Of a stretch of 64,000 nt of DNA, positions 10,923-22,560 are shown piece after piece (the stretch's first letter is position 1; every line of letters starts with the position of its first letter). The notes beneath the pieces are model-generated. The model ran no database searches. It saw only the letters and a list, made by a program, of their open reading frames with translations, and had not been told where the DNA came from. The stretch is from contig NC_049907.1 of assembly GCF_001411555.2 (NCBI RefSeq), positions 3,170,243 to 3,234,242 of the forward strand. Direction: 5' to 3'. The translations under genes were made by a program, and so were the position numbers. This DNA comes from Juglans regia. Its lineage: Eukaryota > Streptophyta > Magnoliopsida > Fagales > Juglandaceae.

Positions 10923-11591
10923 AAATTTGCCAATTTTTTCCTCTTTCACACCCCTACATAGCAAGTAAAGTGGTTCAAGTGTTCTTTTCTAGAGTTTTCA
11001 AACTCCATTGGTTTCCCTAAGTCTATTGTCTCGAATAGGGACCCAATCTTTCTTAACTCTTTTTGGAGGGAGTTATTACACTTACAAGGCATATCATTAG
11101 ATTTTAGTTCAACATATCACCCTTAATCCGATGGCCAAACTGAAGTATTGAATAATTGTTCAAAAAGTTATTTGAGGTGCTATAGGAGTCATAAACCAAA
11201 GGAGTGGAGCATGTGGATTCCTATGCCATAATGATGTTGTAACACCACATGTCACATGCACTTCCATTGGAATATCTCCCTTTGAGGCACTTTAAGGGTA
11301 CCCTCCATCAAAGGTGCTGACCTACATTTTAGGAAAAATTGCTAATGTTGCAGTGGATCAGCAGTTGAAGTCAAGGGAGTAACTTCTATTACTATTGAGA
11401 GAGAATTTGCTTAAGGCCTAGTAGAGAAAGAAAATTTTTGTTGACAAAAAGAAGATATAAATAAGTTTTGAAGTGGGAGAGTGGGTATTTTTTAGATTCC
11501 AACTTTATAAGGTGTCCTTTATGAGAGGGGGGAGGGGGCGGAGAAAGAATTATAAGGGCCTTCAGGTTAAGGGCCTTAAAGGGGAAGGGAA
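10923..11591 (+). pseudogene. Gypsy (Ty3) integrase and 3' end remnant
   Basis: Conceptual translation in shifting frames gives recognisable integrase core motifs: PKSIVSNRDPIFLNSFW, then SDGQTEVLN, then a chromoviral-type GYPPSKVL stretch. Several stops and frameshifts are present, so it is not functional. It ends in a purine-rich tract (GGGGAAGGGA, 11581-11590) next to TGTAAGATG at 11592, the expected order of internal domain, polypurine tract and 3' LTR. It forms the spacer between duplication copies A and B. Confidence 0.75.
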
Positions 11592-13013
11592 TGTAAGATG
11601 TGTTCTAGAATTAATGGAAGTCTGGAATTGATTTTATGAGAAAAGGGAAGAGTAATTGTATTAATAGAAGGAATGGTGAAATGATGCGTTGTGACTTTAG
11701 TGTGGCAGTGCATTTTGCGAAGGAATGAAGGACAGTAATGGCTGTGCAAAATGATGCGTTGCAGCTTTAGTGAAACAATGCATTTTGTTAAGGTTGAGGG
11801 GCAGTAGTTGGGTTCAATGAAATGATGCTGAAATGAGATTCATTCTAATGTATGTTGAACTAAGTGGAGTTTGGAGATTCCTGAAAAATCTCTTTCAAGA
11901 AATGACAATTATGTTTTTGGTTTTCCTTTCTTGAGTTCTTACTTTCTTGCATTTTCTTGTTTCAACCTTATTTGGTGACGGTAAGGAAGTAAGCTTGTGA
12001 TAGACGGTTGACCTCATGTGTGTTGGGATAGTACATGCAATTGCAAGCATATGTTTTGACTATCGCCAACTCGGCAACTGAAGTTGGGTATACATTTATG
12101 CAGTTTACTATTTTCCATACCCGATAGTATGAGGCAAGAGTAATCAAGTCTCTCCATCAGCAAGTCTAGAGAAACCAAATGAAATGTTTCTCAACTTATC
12201 ACAGTCTCCAATCATAACACCATAGCCTTCTAGACAGATTGTGAAAAGGAATAGTCGTCGAAGGCGGTTTTCCTTTAGCTTGTCCAATAACTCATGTGGG
12301 GATGATGATTAAGACCCACCTAGCTATTTGTCCTTGATCCCTTTTTTAGTTTTATAATTTTGCATTAGTTAGAATGAGTAATAGTTGAGGATTCCAACTC
12401 CTTCTTCATGTGTCTCTAATCATTTATGCTAAGAGAAATTCTATTTGTAGCCTCCAATTAGGGACTGTATGTACAAACCCTTTATTAAATGAAAAAAAAA
12501 TATCATTTTTATAAGGATGTTATTGTAGTTTTAAAAAAAAATTAAAGATAAAATTGACTAGGCTTGCAATGCAGTCCTCAAATGGAGATTGTATGTAGCA
12601 TTGCTCGATTGGTTAGTAATGCCTACTTAAAAAAAATAGCATTGATGTTGTAATTACACTGTATTTTTTATATATGATAGCGATGTTATTGTCGGATGAT
12701 TTGTGAAGACTGCTAATGACATTACGATTTTTGGAAAAGTAAATGTCTTCTTTGTATCGATGATGCCGATGTAGACTCGTTGTCATTTAATAGGTCACCA
12801 ATAAAAAAAATTGCATCAGAAATAAGTTCAATTGAATATCTTAGTGACGTACACTGGTTAATTAAATTTACAACTCTCTCGTACTGTTGTGACTTTGCAA
12901 GGATATGGGAAGCAATTCCACTTTGTTGGCAGAATACTTCATATTCGCCTTGTGCTTTGTATGCATTTTTTCAATCTAGAAAACATAGTCACATTAGCTA
13001 TAAGATTCAACAT

Positions 13014-13275
13014 GATTATACTTGATATGTGAAATTGGCCAACATGCAGTTAAAGACACGTAATGATATTAAGTAATCATAGGCATCAATCAATTCAGAA
13101 TTCTAAGATGTGCACGAATGACAAATTTATCCAAAAAATAAAAAATTATACTTGATATGTGAAATTGGCCAACATGCAGTTAAAGACACGTAATGATATT
13201 AAGTAATCATAGGCATCAATCAATTCAGAATTCTAAGATGTGCACGAATGACAAATTTATCCAAAAAATAAAAAA
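13014..13275 (+). repeat. Local 131 bp tandem repeat, two copies
   Basis: The segment from ATTATACTTGATATGTGAAA to CCAAAAAATAAAAA is present twice head to tail and is essentially identical. Copy A has no second unit, so it arose after the 4.4 kb duplication. Non-coding. Confidence 0.9.
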
Positions 13276-13351
13276 TCCATTGACCAAATAACTATAAAAC
13301 TACAATAGAAATCAACAAAAGAACGAGAAGAGTTTCACACAAAGTCATTTA

Positions 13352-13674
13352 GGCTACGTTTGGATGTTGAGCTGAGCTCAGTTCTTTATGAATAATAGTG
13401 AGTTGAGTAGTGGAGAGAATTATGTAAAGCCCATCTAAACTGAATTTAAATTGTACTTGGATGTTAAGATGAGTTTAATACTTTTTATGAGAAATTGAAA
13501 AAGGTTGTGAGTCCCATGTATAAAAATGTGTTAAGTTGAAAATGGTTATGGGTCCCACGTGTAAAGAGGTTTTGAGTTGAAATGAGTTTAGTGATTTGAG
13601 AGTTAAGTGTTTGGATGTTAGACTCAGTTTAAAATTAAACTGATCTCAGCTGAGTTTTGCAACCAAACGCAACC
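13352..13674 (+). mobile_element. TTA-flanked MITE, family B, copy 2
   Basis: Same ends as copy 1 (GGCTACGTTTGGATGTTGAG and CCAAACGCAACC) with TTA on both sides. It was carried by the segmental duplication, not by a new transposition. Confidence 0.8.
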
Positions 13675-15564
13675 TTAATTAGTTATACTAGGACTCCTAT
13701 ATATTATGCAAATATAAGAACCCTACTTTGTCTATTTTTGACCTCTTAATCCAATTACAAGTTAAAGAACTTATAATATAAGTTCTTATAAGTAAAATGT
13801 TAACCCACAAAAGATTATTACCAACTTACTATCACAGCATTGACTATGAATTCATTTTTTAAGGCATTAATGCATGAGTGAAATTCTGATGAGAAAAATC
13901 CAAATGTTGTCTATATCGAAACCATGGATACTCCACATCGAGGTCTTGAAAAGTTTCTTAAATTTATCGTCGAATTTTCAATCACCCCATAAATTATAAA
14001 TTTTGGTCATCACTGCTTTAAACTATCAGGAGTATGTTACTTTGTTTTACTTCCTGATAACATGTATGCAAGGTGTGGTGCCCCTATGAAAGCAACCATA
14101 TGATCCATTAAGTTGATCAGAGGAATGTCGATGGTCCCTGTTCTTGTAGTCCCTATGGTAATATAGAGGTTAGGAAGCAAGCCCAAAAATAGCTTTTGGT
14201 TGTCATACAATGGCGTTAAGGGTGGGGATCATTTGGACGGTGGCCGACAATGATACTCGTTCACCCGTGGTACGGACTGGACTAGGGAGTATATGGAGGC
14301 GGGGATAAGAAAGTACTAGGGGAGAAATTGACTGATCTTCGCCCAAACGGGAACCGAGTGCGGGAAATGTAGCTGCCCACCAGTGTAGGGCAGGTAGCAC
14401 CCTTAATATATATGGGAAACAAGGTTTCACGACTGTAGGTGAACATGTGGAAATGGCCAACATGCATTGAAAGGCACGTAATGATATAAATTAGTAATTA
14501 CATGAATTAATGATTAATCCCATTTGCCATCAGTGCTCGCTATGCACTAAGTAGCTCCCCACATTGGCTTTGAAAACGTATAGAGCCAAGTAACCAACCA
14601 CCATTAATCTCAAAGGAAATAATGAACATGATCAAGAAAAAAAAAAACAAATGACATGTGAATTTATTATTGAAAATTATTCAAGTAAACACATTTTATA
14701 GAATTTTAAAATAGAGTGGTACTGCGCATTTATCAATGAAATTCGTTGAACCCAAATTAAAGAAAATATAAATGTACACCAAAAATCTGCAAAAAATGGG
14801 AGGAGTCTCGTACCGACTATAGTTAGCATAGGACTCTTTCCTATGATGCATATTTAGTAATCAACCTACTTGTGCGTGTCATATATTTTCCACCTCTTAA
14901 TCCAATTAGGATTGAAGAACTTAGAATATTTATTTTAAAGTTTTTCGGATGCTTTTATCTCTGACAAACTTCGTCTCAAATTCATGCATTTGGAGTATCT
15001 TTATTAGATATTATACGTGAGTCATTTTTATTGAGTTTTGATCTGTTTTGACATTGTTTGAAGCTCTAAACCCATTTTTGGCATTTTGATTTTAGTCTTG
15101 TAGTTGATCAAGGCCATATGTAGACTATTATCGACTCAATCTTTTGGTCTATTATTAGCTCTTTGTATGTTTTGGCCCATTATTAAATCATTGTTGGCCA
15201 TGACTCCGGATTTGATGTTCCAATTCATGCATGCCAATCACTTAATCACCAATGTTATTTTTTTCATCTCATCAGCAACCAAATTAACGAATATAAAGGC
15301 TACACTCAAATTTTAAAATCAAAATTTTAAAGTTCTCCACCTAATTGAGTACTTTGAAGGAGATGTTGGTGATAATATCAAGTCAAGAATTTGATTTAAT
15401 TTTCATAATGATTAAGATATCTATTTTATCTCATCTCAATATAATTTTTTTATGAATATAAATCTATTCCTTGTATTCAATAACAGCTGATAACAATAAA
15501 TACGTAGTCCACAAAATCTTTCTCAATCCTCTCCTTTCTATCTCAGATTTTATTATATTTTATA

Positions 15565-15686
15565 TTTTCTATCGGATGCCAACTTCCACGACCCGTGCAA
15601 AGAACATAATGATAAAGAATACGCTAATTTGCTTGGATTGTGATGGAAAAGTGCTTTGTAAAAGTTGGTGCAGCATGCATTTATGT
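15565..15686 (+). pseudogene. PLATZ exon-1 fragment, copy B
   Basis: Duplicate of the fragment at 10362-10483 with the same missing base and the same internal gap, so the damage predates the duplication. Interrupted by the solo LTR at 15687; DNA after the LTR (17624 on) still shows short matches to PLATZ intron 1. Confidence 0.85.
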
Positions 15687-17623
15687 TGTAACACCCGGGT
15701 CGAACGCTTGCGTTCCAAATTTTCAAATTTCTTTTAAATTTTTATGTATGAAAATAATGAATAATTTCAAATGAGTTATGGGCTCAAAAATTTATTTTGG
15801 TAGATTTTACTGAGCTGGGATAATTAGATGAAATTCTTTAAGTGGAAACTTATCCGAAAATTTTATAAGATAAGTATTATTTTCAAAGATTAAGCAGATA
15901 CCGATAACTCACGGAAAGTCCAAACCACCACCACGTACGCTCAAAAGTTCAAAACTCAAACCAGTGAGAACAAGTCCAGACTCCACGCCATGCACGTTTT
16001 CACGCCATGGACGTCTCCCTCCCACAGTCTATATATATTCATGTATAAGCTGGATGTTCAATTTTCGCCAAGCTAGGGTTGCCGCACATAGTTTTTCCAG
16101 CAGGCAAATCCTAGGAAACCACCACCTTAACACACCGCTGCTCAGCCACTGTGAACCCTGACCACCACCTTGCCAGCTAGAGATGAGAGCAAACTCATCC
16201 ACTTTCGCCCACTAGCTCAGCCTCGAAGCCACGACGGAACAACTGCGAGCCTTCACCACGGACAGTCTAGTGCGACCGAAAGGGTAGTCGTTGTGATCCA
16301 AGCCACCGCCGCACGTCGTCCACACCAACGGCGTTCGTGCACCCATAACACGCAAGCAACCGCCTGCATAAAGGAAACGAACAAGCCTCTGTTTTAAGCA
16401 AGAAAAACAGAGCACTTGTTCCCCAAACCGAGAGCCACGCCTTGTCACAGTTGAGGCCACGACGCCACAGCCAGCAGTAACAGAACACGCTGGAGAACAA
16501 GCCTCCACCGTCGGACGCCACCCAGTTGACGTCGAGCACCGCTACTCGCAGCCCCCACGTTGCATGATACGTAAACTCCCTCTCCCTATCTCTCGGGCTC
16601 TCTCTCTCTCTCTCTCTCTCCGCCTTAACATTTTGCTCTCTCTCTCTCCCTTCCACAGTGCTCTGCCACCGCACCCAGCCACCTTGCCGTTGCTTTGTAG
16701 CTGCCCTCACGGTGAGTCCGTCGCACGGTGCTCTCCCTTGTGACTCTGTTATTCTCAGAAAACATGGATTGCTTTTTGTGTTATTTCCGTAATATAAATT
16801 TGAACCACAAGTTTAGCGATATTACAAAAACAATTTGCCACTTATTCTATTGTGTAGCCTTCTGTAAAGCCTATAAACATATACATCTTGTGTTTTTAAA
16901 TTGCGCTGGGTTTTTGTCGCATGGAGCTTGTAGTTGAATCTATCGTGTAGCCTTCTGTAAAGCCTAAAAACATATGATTTTTTGTGGGGTCTTTTCTATA
17001 TACACATTCGGAAAAAATTTCACATTCTATTTTTACACGGTTGGCCACCGGACTTTACACAACCCTATTACTAGAGTTAAACATGGAATTTTATTCTAAC
17101 GTGATGCTCAGTTATGTTATGTCAAATTATACTTTTAAATAAGAATATTTTTAAATTTTCACTCTGATATTTTGATAATATATTCTGATTTTGGATTCTG
17201 AAATATTTTGTTCCCCTTTCAAAATTCTCATGTTTACATACTAATATATATATATTCTCTGCTTACTGAATTGTTGATAACTCACCTCTTAACTCCACAA
17301 TATTTTTAGATAATTTTAATGGTTCAGCTGGAAATCAAGAGTAGGAAATTTGAGAAAGATTAGATGATTGTATAGTCCTATTCAACAGATTTATTATTTT
17401 ATGCAATTTGAGTATTTTGAGATATTGTGAATATTTTTAGTCTTTATGGAAATTTTTAATTTGTTATGTTGAGGTCTTTATTTGGTGTCCTTGTGAAGGA
17501 ACATATATGTTTGGTTGAAACTAGTATATTTATATTTTATAGAATTTTTGGAGTATATATAATTGTGTTATGGACATTATTTTGGATGACAGGAACTAAC
17601 TCTCCAAACCTTCGGGCTTTACA
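15687..17623 (+). mobile_element. Solo LTR of about 1.94 kb, probably Gypsy-type, inserted in PLATZ exon 1
   Basis: Starts TGTAACACCC and ends GGGCTTTACA. The right flank is CATGT (17624-17628). The left flank is TATGT here but CATGT in the older duplicate at 10479-10483, so the 5 bp target duplication is CATGT. There is no gag-pol. Inside are a CT-rich tract (16596-16650) and a duplicated segment of about 91 bp sharing GTAGCCTTCTGTAAAGCCTA (near 16854 and 16946). Open frames such as 16267-16710 lie within the LTR and show no domain. Confidence 0.75.
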
Positions 17624-17689
17624 CATGTATGGATATTTTTTTGGAGTGTTTGGTTGAAACTAGTATATGTATGTACTTCAATAGGCATA

Positions 17690-17880
17690 CATTATTCTTC
17701 TCATCAAATATATGCATGGTTTTCTTGCCGTTTATATTATTATTTTACGTATTCGGGAAATAGTGAATAAATTTTTTTTTCTTAATCGAATCAAACAAAT
17801 TATTTATCATTTTCAAAGAGAAAGTAGCTAGAAATTTGTGTATTGAATACCATGTATACCTCGCTAGCTAGCTAGAAGAT
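17690..17880 (+). pseudogene. Deletion relic of a PLATZ copy (intron 1 joined to 3' flank)
   Basis: TTCTCATCAAATATATGNNTGGTTTTCTTG matches intron 1 of the degraded copy at 23081-23110. It is followed at once by sequence matching the 3' flank of the intact gene (GAAAGTAGCTAGAAA and its surroundings, compare 19150-19240). Exons 2 and 3 are missing between them. This is read as a large internal deletion of the same PLATZ copy whose exon 1 lies at 15565. Confidence 0.6.
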
Positions 17881-18098
17881 CTATCTTGATTAAGTCCTAA
17901 TCCAATTAGCAGTACTTGAAGAACTAATTATAATATAACTATAATATCATGTGCTACATTAATTAAGCAATAATTACAGATTAAAGTCTGGAAAATCTTC
18001 TTTCAAGACATCTGCACTAATATCTTCTGTGAGTACGTCGCTGTATCTGAAATTAAAAGAGATTTATTTTCAGAGCCAGGGCCGGGCTAGCTATAAGC

Positions 18099-19011
18099 AT
18101 GGCAGCAGTCGAAGTTCCAAAGTGGTTAACATCTATACTCGACGCCAACTTCCATGATCCATGCAAAGAACATAAAGACAAAGAGAATACCCATTTCTGC
18201 TTGGATTGTAATGGCAAAGTGCTTTGTAAAACTTGTAAAACTCAGAGCAGCATGCATGCAGGTCACAAAGTTCTACAGGTAAATTTATTTATCTATTAAT
18301 TATCTCAAACGGTATATATTATATATATGGGGCTTATTTCTCGCCTATTTGGCCTTGTAATTAATAAATTCTTTGTGATTTTTGTGTTTTAGGTGTACAA
18401 AGCTTCGCATCGAGCTGTTCTTCGGATTCAAGACATTGGTTTACTATTCGACATCTCCGATATCCATCCTTACAGTATTAATTCTTACTCTATAGTCTTT
18501 CTTCGTCCAAGAATAAAAGAAGCAAATCATGTAAGTCATGCTAACGCTGCTCACAAGTGCAAAATATGTGGCTATCAATTCCCGAAGTCATCCAGGTCTA
18601 TTTCGTTCAAGTTGAAAAGATCAAACTCTTTCAGATTTTGTTCACTCGCATGCAAAGTACGTAAGATCATTCACTTTTTCTAATTATTTTTCACAGGTTT
18701 TTTTTTTTAAAATATTTTAAATTGAAATTTTCAAGGAAGATTAATTGTTATTTAAGTATCTCATTCACGTAAATAATTATTTATTGTAGGCCAAAAGCTG
18801 TATGATGGATTTAAGCACGCTGGCAGCTCATGGATGTGCAAAAACTGAGGTATTGATGATCTCGCAAGTAGTGATAGCTAACGAAAGTGTCATCCAAATT
18901 TTCCCAGAAAGTCAAGATCAAGAGAATATGACAGTACCGGTTGCTGAACCTCCTAAATCTTTTCGCAAAAGAAATAGGAAAGGGATACCGAAAAGAGCTC
19001 CTTTCTTTTAG
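18099..19011 (+). CDS. PLATZ transcription factor, three exons, apparently intact (221 aa)
   Basis: Exons 18099-18278, 18393-18656 and 18790-19011 are all phase 0 with GT-AG introns. The PLATZ zinc-binding domain (plant AT-rich sequence and zinc-binding protein) is complete. The first cluster is C-x2-H-x8-C-x2-C-x5-C-x2-C-x6-H-x2-H across PCKEHKDKENTHFCLDCNGK and on to MHAGH (about residues 26-56). The second is CKICGYQF followed by FRFCSLACK (about residues 118-148). The C-terminus GIPKRAPFF matches the usual PLATZ ending. Members bind A/T-rich DNA and act mostly as transcriptional repressors in the nucleus. The start is the first ATG, 11 codons before the conserved SILDANF. TTTATTTTCAG at 18061-18071 could be a 5' UTR splice acceptor; no TATA box is clear. 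It is the only copy in the array with all motifs and an open frame. Confidence 0.9.
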
Positions 19012-19015
19012 GGTC

Positions 19016-19019
<4 letters not shown>

Positions 19020-19074
<55 letters not shown>

Positions 19075-19075
19075 T
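19020..19075 (+). repeat. (CT)n(AT)n compound microsatellite
   Basis: About 32 bp of CT repeats runs directly into about 22 bp of AT repeats, beginning 9 bp after the PLATZ stop codon, so it is probably in the 3' UTR. Confidence 0.95.
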
Positions 19076-19089
19076 ATTTTACGTGCATA

Positions 19090-19605
19090 TTCGGAAAATA
19101 CTACGTACTGTACGTCTAAAAGAGTTTTTATTTTTTTATTTTTTGTTAATCGAATTGAACAAGTTTATCATTTTCGGAAAGGAATTGAAATAGCTAGAAA
19201 GTGTATTATTATACGTAGATAGAAGATTTTGTATCTTCTATATATGAGTTGGGTGTTTTCCTTTTTGTGTGTGGGAAAGCCCAGTTCTGATGTGTTGTTT
19301 GGTTTATACTTTAGATTTTTTCATGTACCGATAAGTTTATGATTTTGGTTTATTAATAAAATGGGTCTGTTTTCATTTAAAAAAAAAGAATTATGTGTGA
19401 TTTTAGAACAGATATATATTATACAATGAAGGTTGATAGCTCATTGCATTATCAGTTTGCCAGAAAATATTTTAATCTGAGCCATATATATTATAAATCA
19501 TGTGTTCATTAATGCATCTGCATGCACATACAACCTAGCTTGCACGCAAAGTTCCAAGAGGCCATCGATCGAGGATCAACTTTCACGGTAATGATGACGA
19601 GGATA
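19090..19605 (+). repeat. PLATZ 3' flank repeat, first full copy
   Basis: Matches 21360-21765 and, split by a Helitron, 23650-23748 plus 25381-25540. Landmarks are AAAAGAGTTTTTATTT, GTAGCTAGAAAGTGTATTA, GAAAATATTTTAAT and AGAGGCCATCGATCGAGGA. Non-coding. Confidence 0.75.
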
Positions 19606-20504
19606 AACTCATGTTTTGAGTAATGCTATAAACATGTTTCAAATAAACAAGCTCCGGATAGGCTTTTTTTTTTTTTTTTTTACAGTTCTATCTTACCCTC
19701 GCCCTCTATCGCTCTCTTTCTCTCCCTCCCTCCTTCCCCCACCCCGTGACCTGCTGAAATTTCCGATTGTTGCTCCCCTCGAGACCGAGAGAGATGCGGC
19801 CATCGACGAGCTCCCTAGTGCTATTGTCGTTTGTGCTTGTCATGCGATGGGTTCTCTCTGACTCCATTCTTTTTTTTTTTTTGGTATTTGTTCAATTTGA
19901 GTGAGCCATTGATGGTGGAAAATGTGAGACTTTGCGATGGGATAGTCAATATAAACTGGAGAGTATTGGGTGGAGAAGATCTTTATGTGTGGGTGGTATG
20001 TTTTGGGGCCGCAGTCGCAGAGGTACAGACTGCAGAGAGAGTGAGGGTGACGAAATGCTCTTTGTCCTTTGCAAAATTTAACCCAGTGATCGTAGGGTCA
20101 GGCTCTTTGTTCTTCTATGCTTTGCATCAGTTTCCTCCATTCTGCACAACACCAAATGATACCCTGCCCCCAAGATCACATTAGTTTCATCTTTACTTAA
20201 TGGCCCTTAATGGCCCAGAAGCCTTCTTCTTGCTCTTGTTGAATATGGTTTAAGCATTAATGGTCCTCTGAATTTCTTCAACATGCCTATCATGTTTATT
20301 GCTGAGGAAAATGGCTCAAGGGGAGAAGAATGACTTCGGTGGAAGAAGACAACTTCTGGGGAGAAGAGGAAAGAGAGAAAGGAGAGAGGGTTTAATTGGA
20401 TGCACACCCACCGTAAGTTCCATAAGTCTACTATGTGTTGAGTTTTTACTGTTAGGTGTAAATGAAAAAAATACGCACCCGACCGTTTTGAAGGTTTTCC
20501 CTAA
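19606..20504 (+). other. Insertion of about 0.9 kb between PLATZ flank segments, origin unknown
   Basis: The paralogous junction at about 21770-21790 runs directly from the 3' flank (ACTTTCATGATAATGATGA) into ATTTCTAATCCACTAC. Here about 0.9 kb separates the two. The insert has a T17 run, a pyrimidine-rich block and open frames of 66-117 codons with no recognisable domain. It is more GC-rich than its surroundings, which could mean a captured host fragment. No clear inverted ends were found. Confidence 0.5.
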
Positions 20505-21345
20505 ACGTATTTCTAATCCACTACTAAAGAATACAAAGTAAAATTAGAAAAAAACAATTGAAAAATATAAAATAAAATTAAAATGGAAACAACTCCTTAA
20601 AAAAATAAGTTCACCCAGAGGGATGGCCCTCGTTTGTGGCAACAAAGGGCCACTAAAATCAAAGCCCATAGGGTTTCCACCCGTAGTGCAAACCAATCTA
20701 GGCAGCCCAAGCCATTAGTGGCCACCCGGGTAAATTTTTTATTTTTTATTTAATATTGATATAATATTTATTTATAAAAAAAAAAAAAAATAAGAATTGA
20801 GAAATAATTTGTACAAATTTAAATAGATAAATCTCGTGCAAGCTTTTATAAAAAAAACTAGATCCCACTATAAAAATTGTAAAAAAAACTTTTTTTTTTT
20901 TAGTTAACTAACTACAAATAACTCATTTTTTTTATTATATAAATGACTTGTATGAGACTTATCTATTTAGAATTTATATTTAACATTATTCTAATTACCA
21001 TCCAGTAATTAACATTGGCTCTGAAAAGTGTATAGACCCAAGTACTACTCAACTATTATTAATCTCACAGGTACGTTCTAATAAACTAGCCCGGAAAAGA
21101 AAAAAGGAATCAGCAAGACATGTGAATTAATTATTGAAATTAAATACCTCAACATTATTCAAGAAACTAAATACATCTTGCAGAATTTTAAGATAGAGTA
21201 ATGCACATTTATCAATGAAATCCATTTAACCCAAACTAAAGAAATTATAGAGCTACACTATAAATCCGCAAAAAAATGGAGGAGTTAATAATCCATACCA
21301 ACTCTATTATTAGCATATAGAACTCTTTAGAGGATTCAAATAACT
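20505..21345 (+). repeat. PLATZ 5' flank repeat, copy upstream of the ghost locus
   Basis: Matches 21785-22560. Both contain TTTCTAATCCACTACNAAAG, a segment with GTTTGTGGCAACAANGGGCCAC, the small inverted-repeat element of family D, and then ATTAACATTGGCTCTNAAAA. The last 350 bp also matches units U1-U3. Non-coding. Confidence 0.75.
20800..20995 (+). mobile_element. Small inverted-repeat element, family D (three copies in the window)
   Basis: Ends are inverted: AAATAGATAAATCTCGTGCA at the left, CTTGTATGAGACTTATCTAT at the right. AT-rich and non-coding. A duplicate lies at about 22035-22195, and an independent copy at about 41040-41215 shares TTGTATGAGACTTATCTATT. Confidence 0.6.
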
Positions 21346-21784
21346 TAGAATATAATAGTGTACGTATAAAAGAGTTTTTATTTATTTTTAATCGAATTGA
21401 ACAATTTAATCATTTTCGGAAAGGAATTGAAGTAGCTAGAAAGTGTATTATTATACCTAGATATATAGAAGACAATCTAATCTATCTTCTATCATAGGCC
21501 GGTGTTTTACTTTTTGTATTATTTGACATAATTATTATTTCATGATTATGTATGACTTTAGAACAGATATTTATTATACATTAATGAAGCTTGCTAGCCA
21601 ATTGCATTACTATTAATTTGCACGAAAATATTTTAATATGATCCATATATATAATTTTATATTATAAATGTGTTCATTGCATCTGCATGCACATGCAACC
21701 TTGCACGCGCGCAAAGTTTCAAGAGGCCATCGATCGAGGAACTTTCATGATAATGATGATGATTTATAAGAAACATTAAACAGA
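21346..21784 (+). pseudogene. PLATZ ghost: 5' flank fused to 3' flank, gene body deleted
   Basis: At about 21350 the upstream-flank motif ACTTAGAATATAA (compare 22574 before the degraded copy) is followed directly by TACGTATAAAAGAGTTTTTA, the 3'-flank motif seen after the intact gene near 19105. No exon or intron sequence remains. The remainder (21560-21765) is the normal 3' flank. Confidence 0.65.
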
Positions 21785-22560
21785 TTTCTAATCCACTACC
21801 AAAGAATAAAAAGTAAAATTAGATAAAAAAAATTGAAAATATAAATATAAAGTAAAATTAAAATAGAAACAACTCCTTAAAAAAAAAAAAAAAAAGTACA
21901 CCCAGAGGGGTGGCCTCGTTTGTGGCAACAATGGGCCACCAAAATCATAGGGTGTCCACCGGCGCCCGTTGTGCAAACAAATCTGGGCAGCCCAAGCCGT
22001 TGATATAATATATTTTATCTATTTATAAAAAACAATAATAATTGAGAAATGATTCGTATAAACTCAAATAGTTAAACCTTTGTAAAAAACAGTAGACTAA
22101 AAAAAAAATTATTTATTTTAGTAAGACTCTTTTTTTTTTTAATAAATAATTTGTACATAATTTATCTATTTAAAACTTATACCTAAAATTACTCTACCAA
22201 CCCTCCAGGAATTAACATTGGCTCTAAAAAGTGTATAGACCCCAATTGTAGTCAACTATCATTATAAATCTCACTGCAGGAACGTTCTAATTAACAGGCC
22301 CCAGAAAAGAAAAAACAAATCAGCAAGACATGTGAATTAATTATTGAAAAATATACCTCGTCGTTATTCGAGAAATTAAACACAGTTTGCAGAATTTTAA
22401 GATAGAGTAATGGACATTTATCAATGAAATCCATTGAACCCAAATTAAAGAAAATACAGAGCTACAATACTATAAACCAGCATAAAAATGGAGGAATTTC
22501 ATACCAACTGTACGTATTTAGCATATGACTCTTAATTTCCACGTCCTAATCGAATTAGGA
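21785..22560 (+). repeat. PLATZ 5' flank repeat, copy upstream of the degraded gene
   Basis: Second copy of 20505-21345, about 1.2-1.28 kb further along, including its own family D element (22035-22195). It leads to the degraded PLATZ gene at 22863. Between them, 22560-22862 holds a short internal repeat (AGAANTNNTTAGAATATA and AACTTGNACTGAAGAAC, each twice) and no gene. Confidence 0.7.

Larger units (their letters stand above)
11592..16126 (+). repeat. Tandem segmental duplication, copy B
   Basis: Collinear with 6555-10922, including MITE-B, upstream unit U3 (13835-14875), the PLATZ exon-1 fragment and the start of the LTR. Homology ends at the GGAAACCACCA motif, where copy A's LTR breaks; copy B's LTR continues to 17623. 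Small substitutions throughout show that the duplication is not extremely recent. Confidence 0.9.

Noticed and set aside
14203..14467. Pair of short minus-strand frames conserved between 9.0-9.26 kb and 14.2-14.47 kb
   Set aside because: Conservation is explained by the recent segmental duplication; no domain, and the homologous U1 sequence at 5.7 kb does not keep the frame.
16267..16710. 147-codon minus-strand frame and overlapping plus frames
   Set aside because: They are inside the solo LTR and run through a CT microsatellite; frames on both strands are simultaneously open because of GC-richer repeat content.
18990..19222. Plus-strand frame through the CT/AT microsatellite after the PLATZ gene
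   Set aside because: The repetitive SLSLSLYIYIYI translation is a microsatellite artefact.
20795..20995. tRNA or small RNA gene suggested by inverted repeats
   Set aside because: No cloverleaf, no A/B box pair; the pattern is that of a small AT-rich MITE present in three copies.
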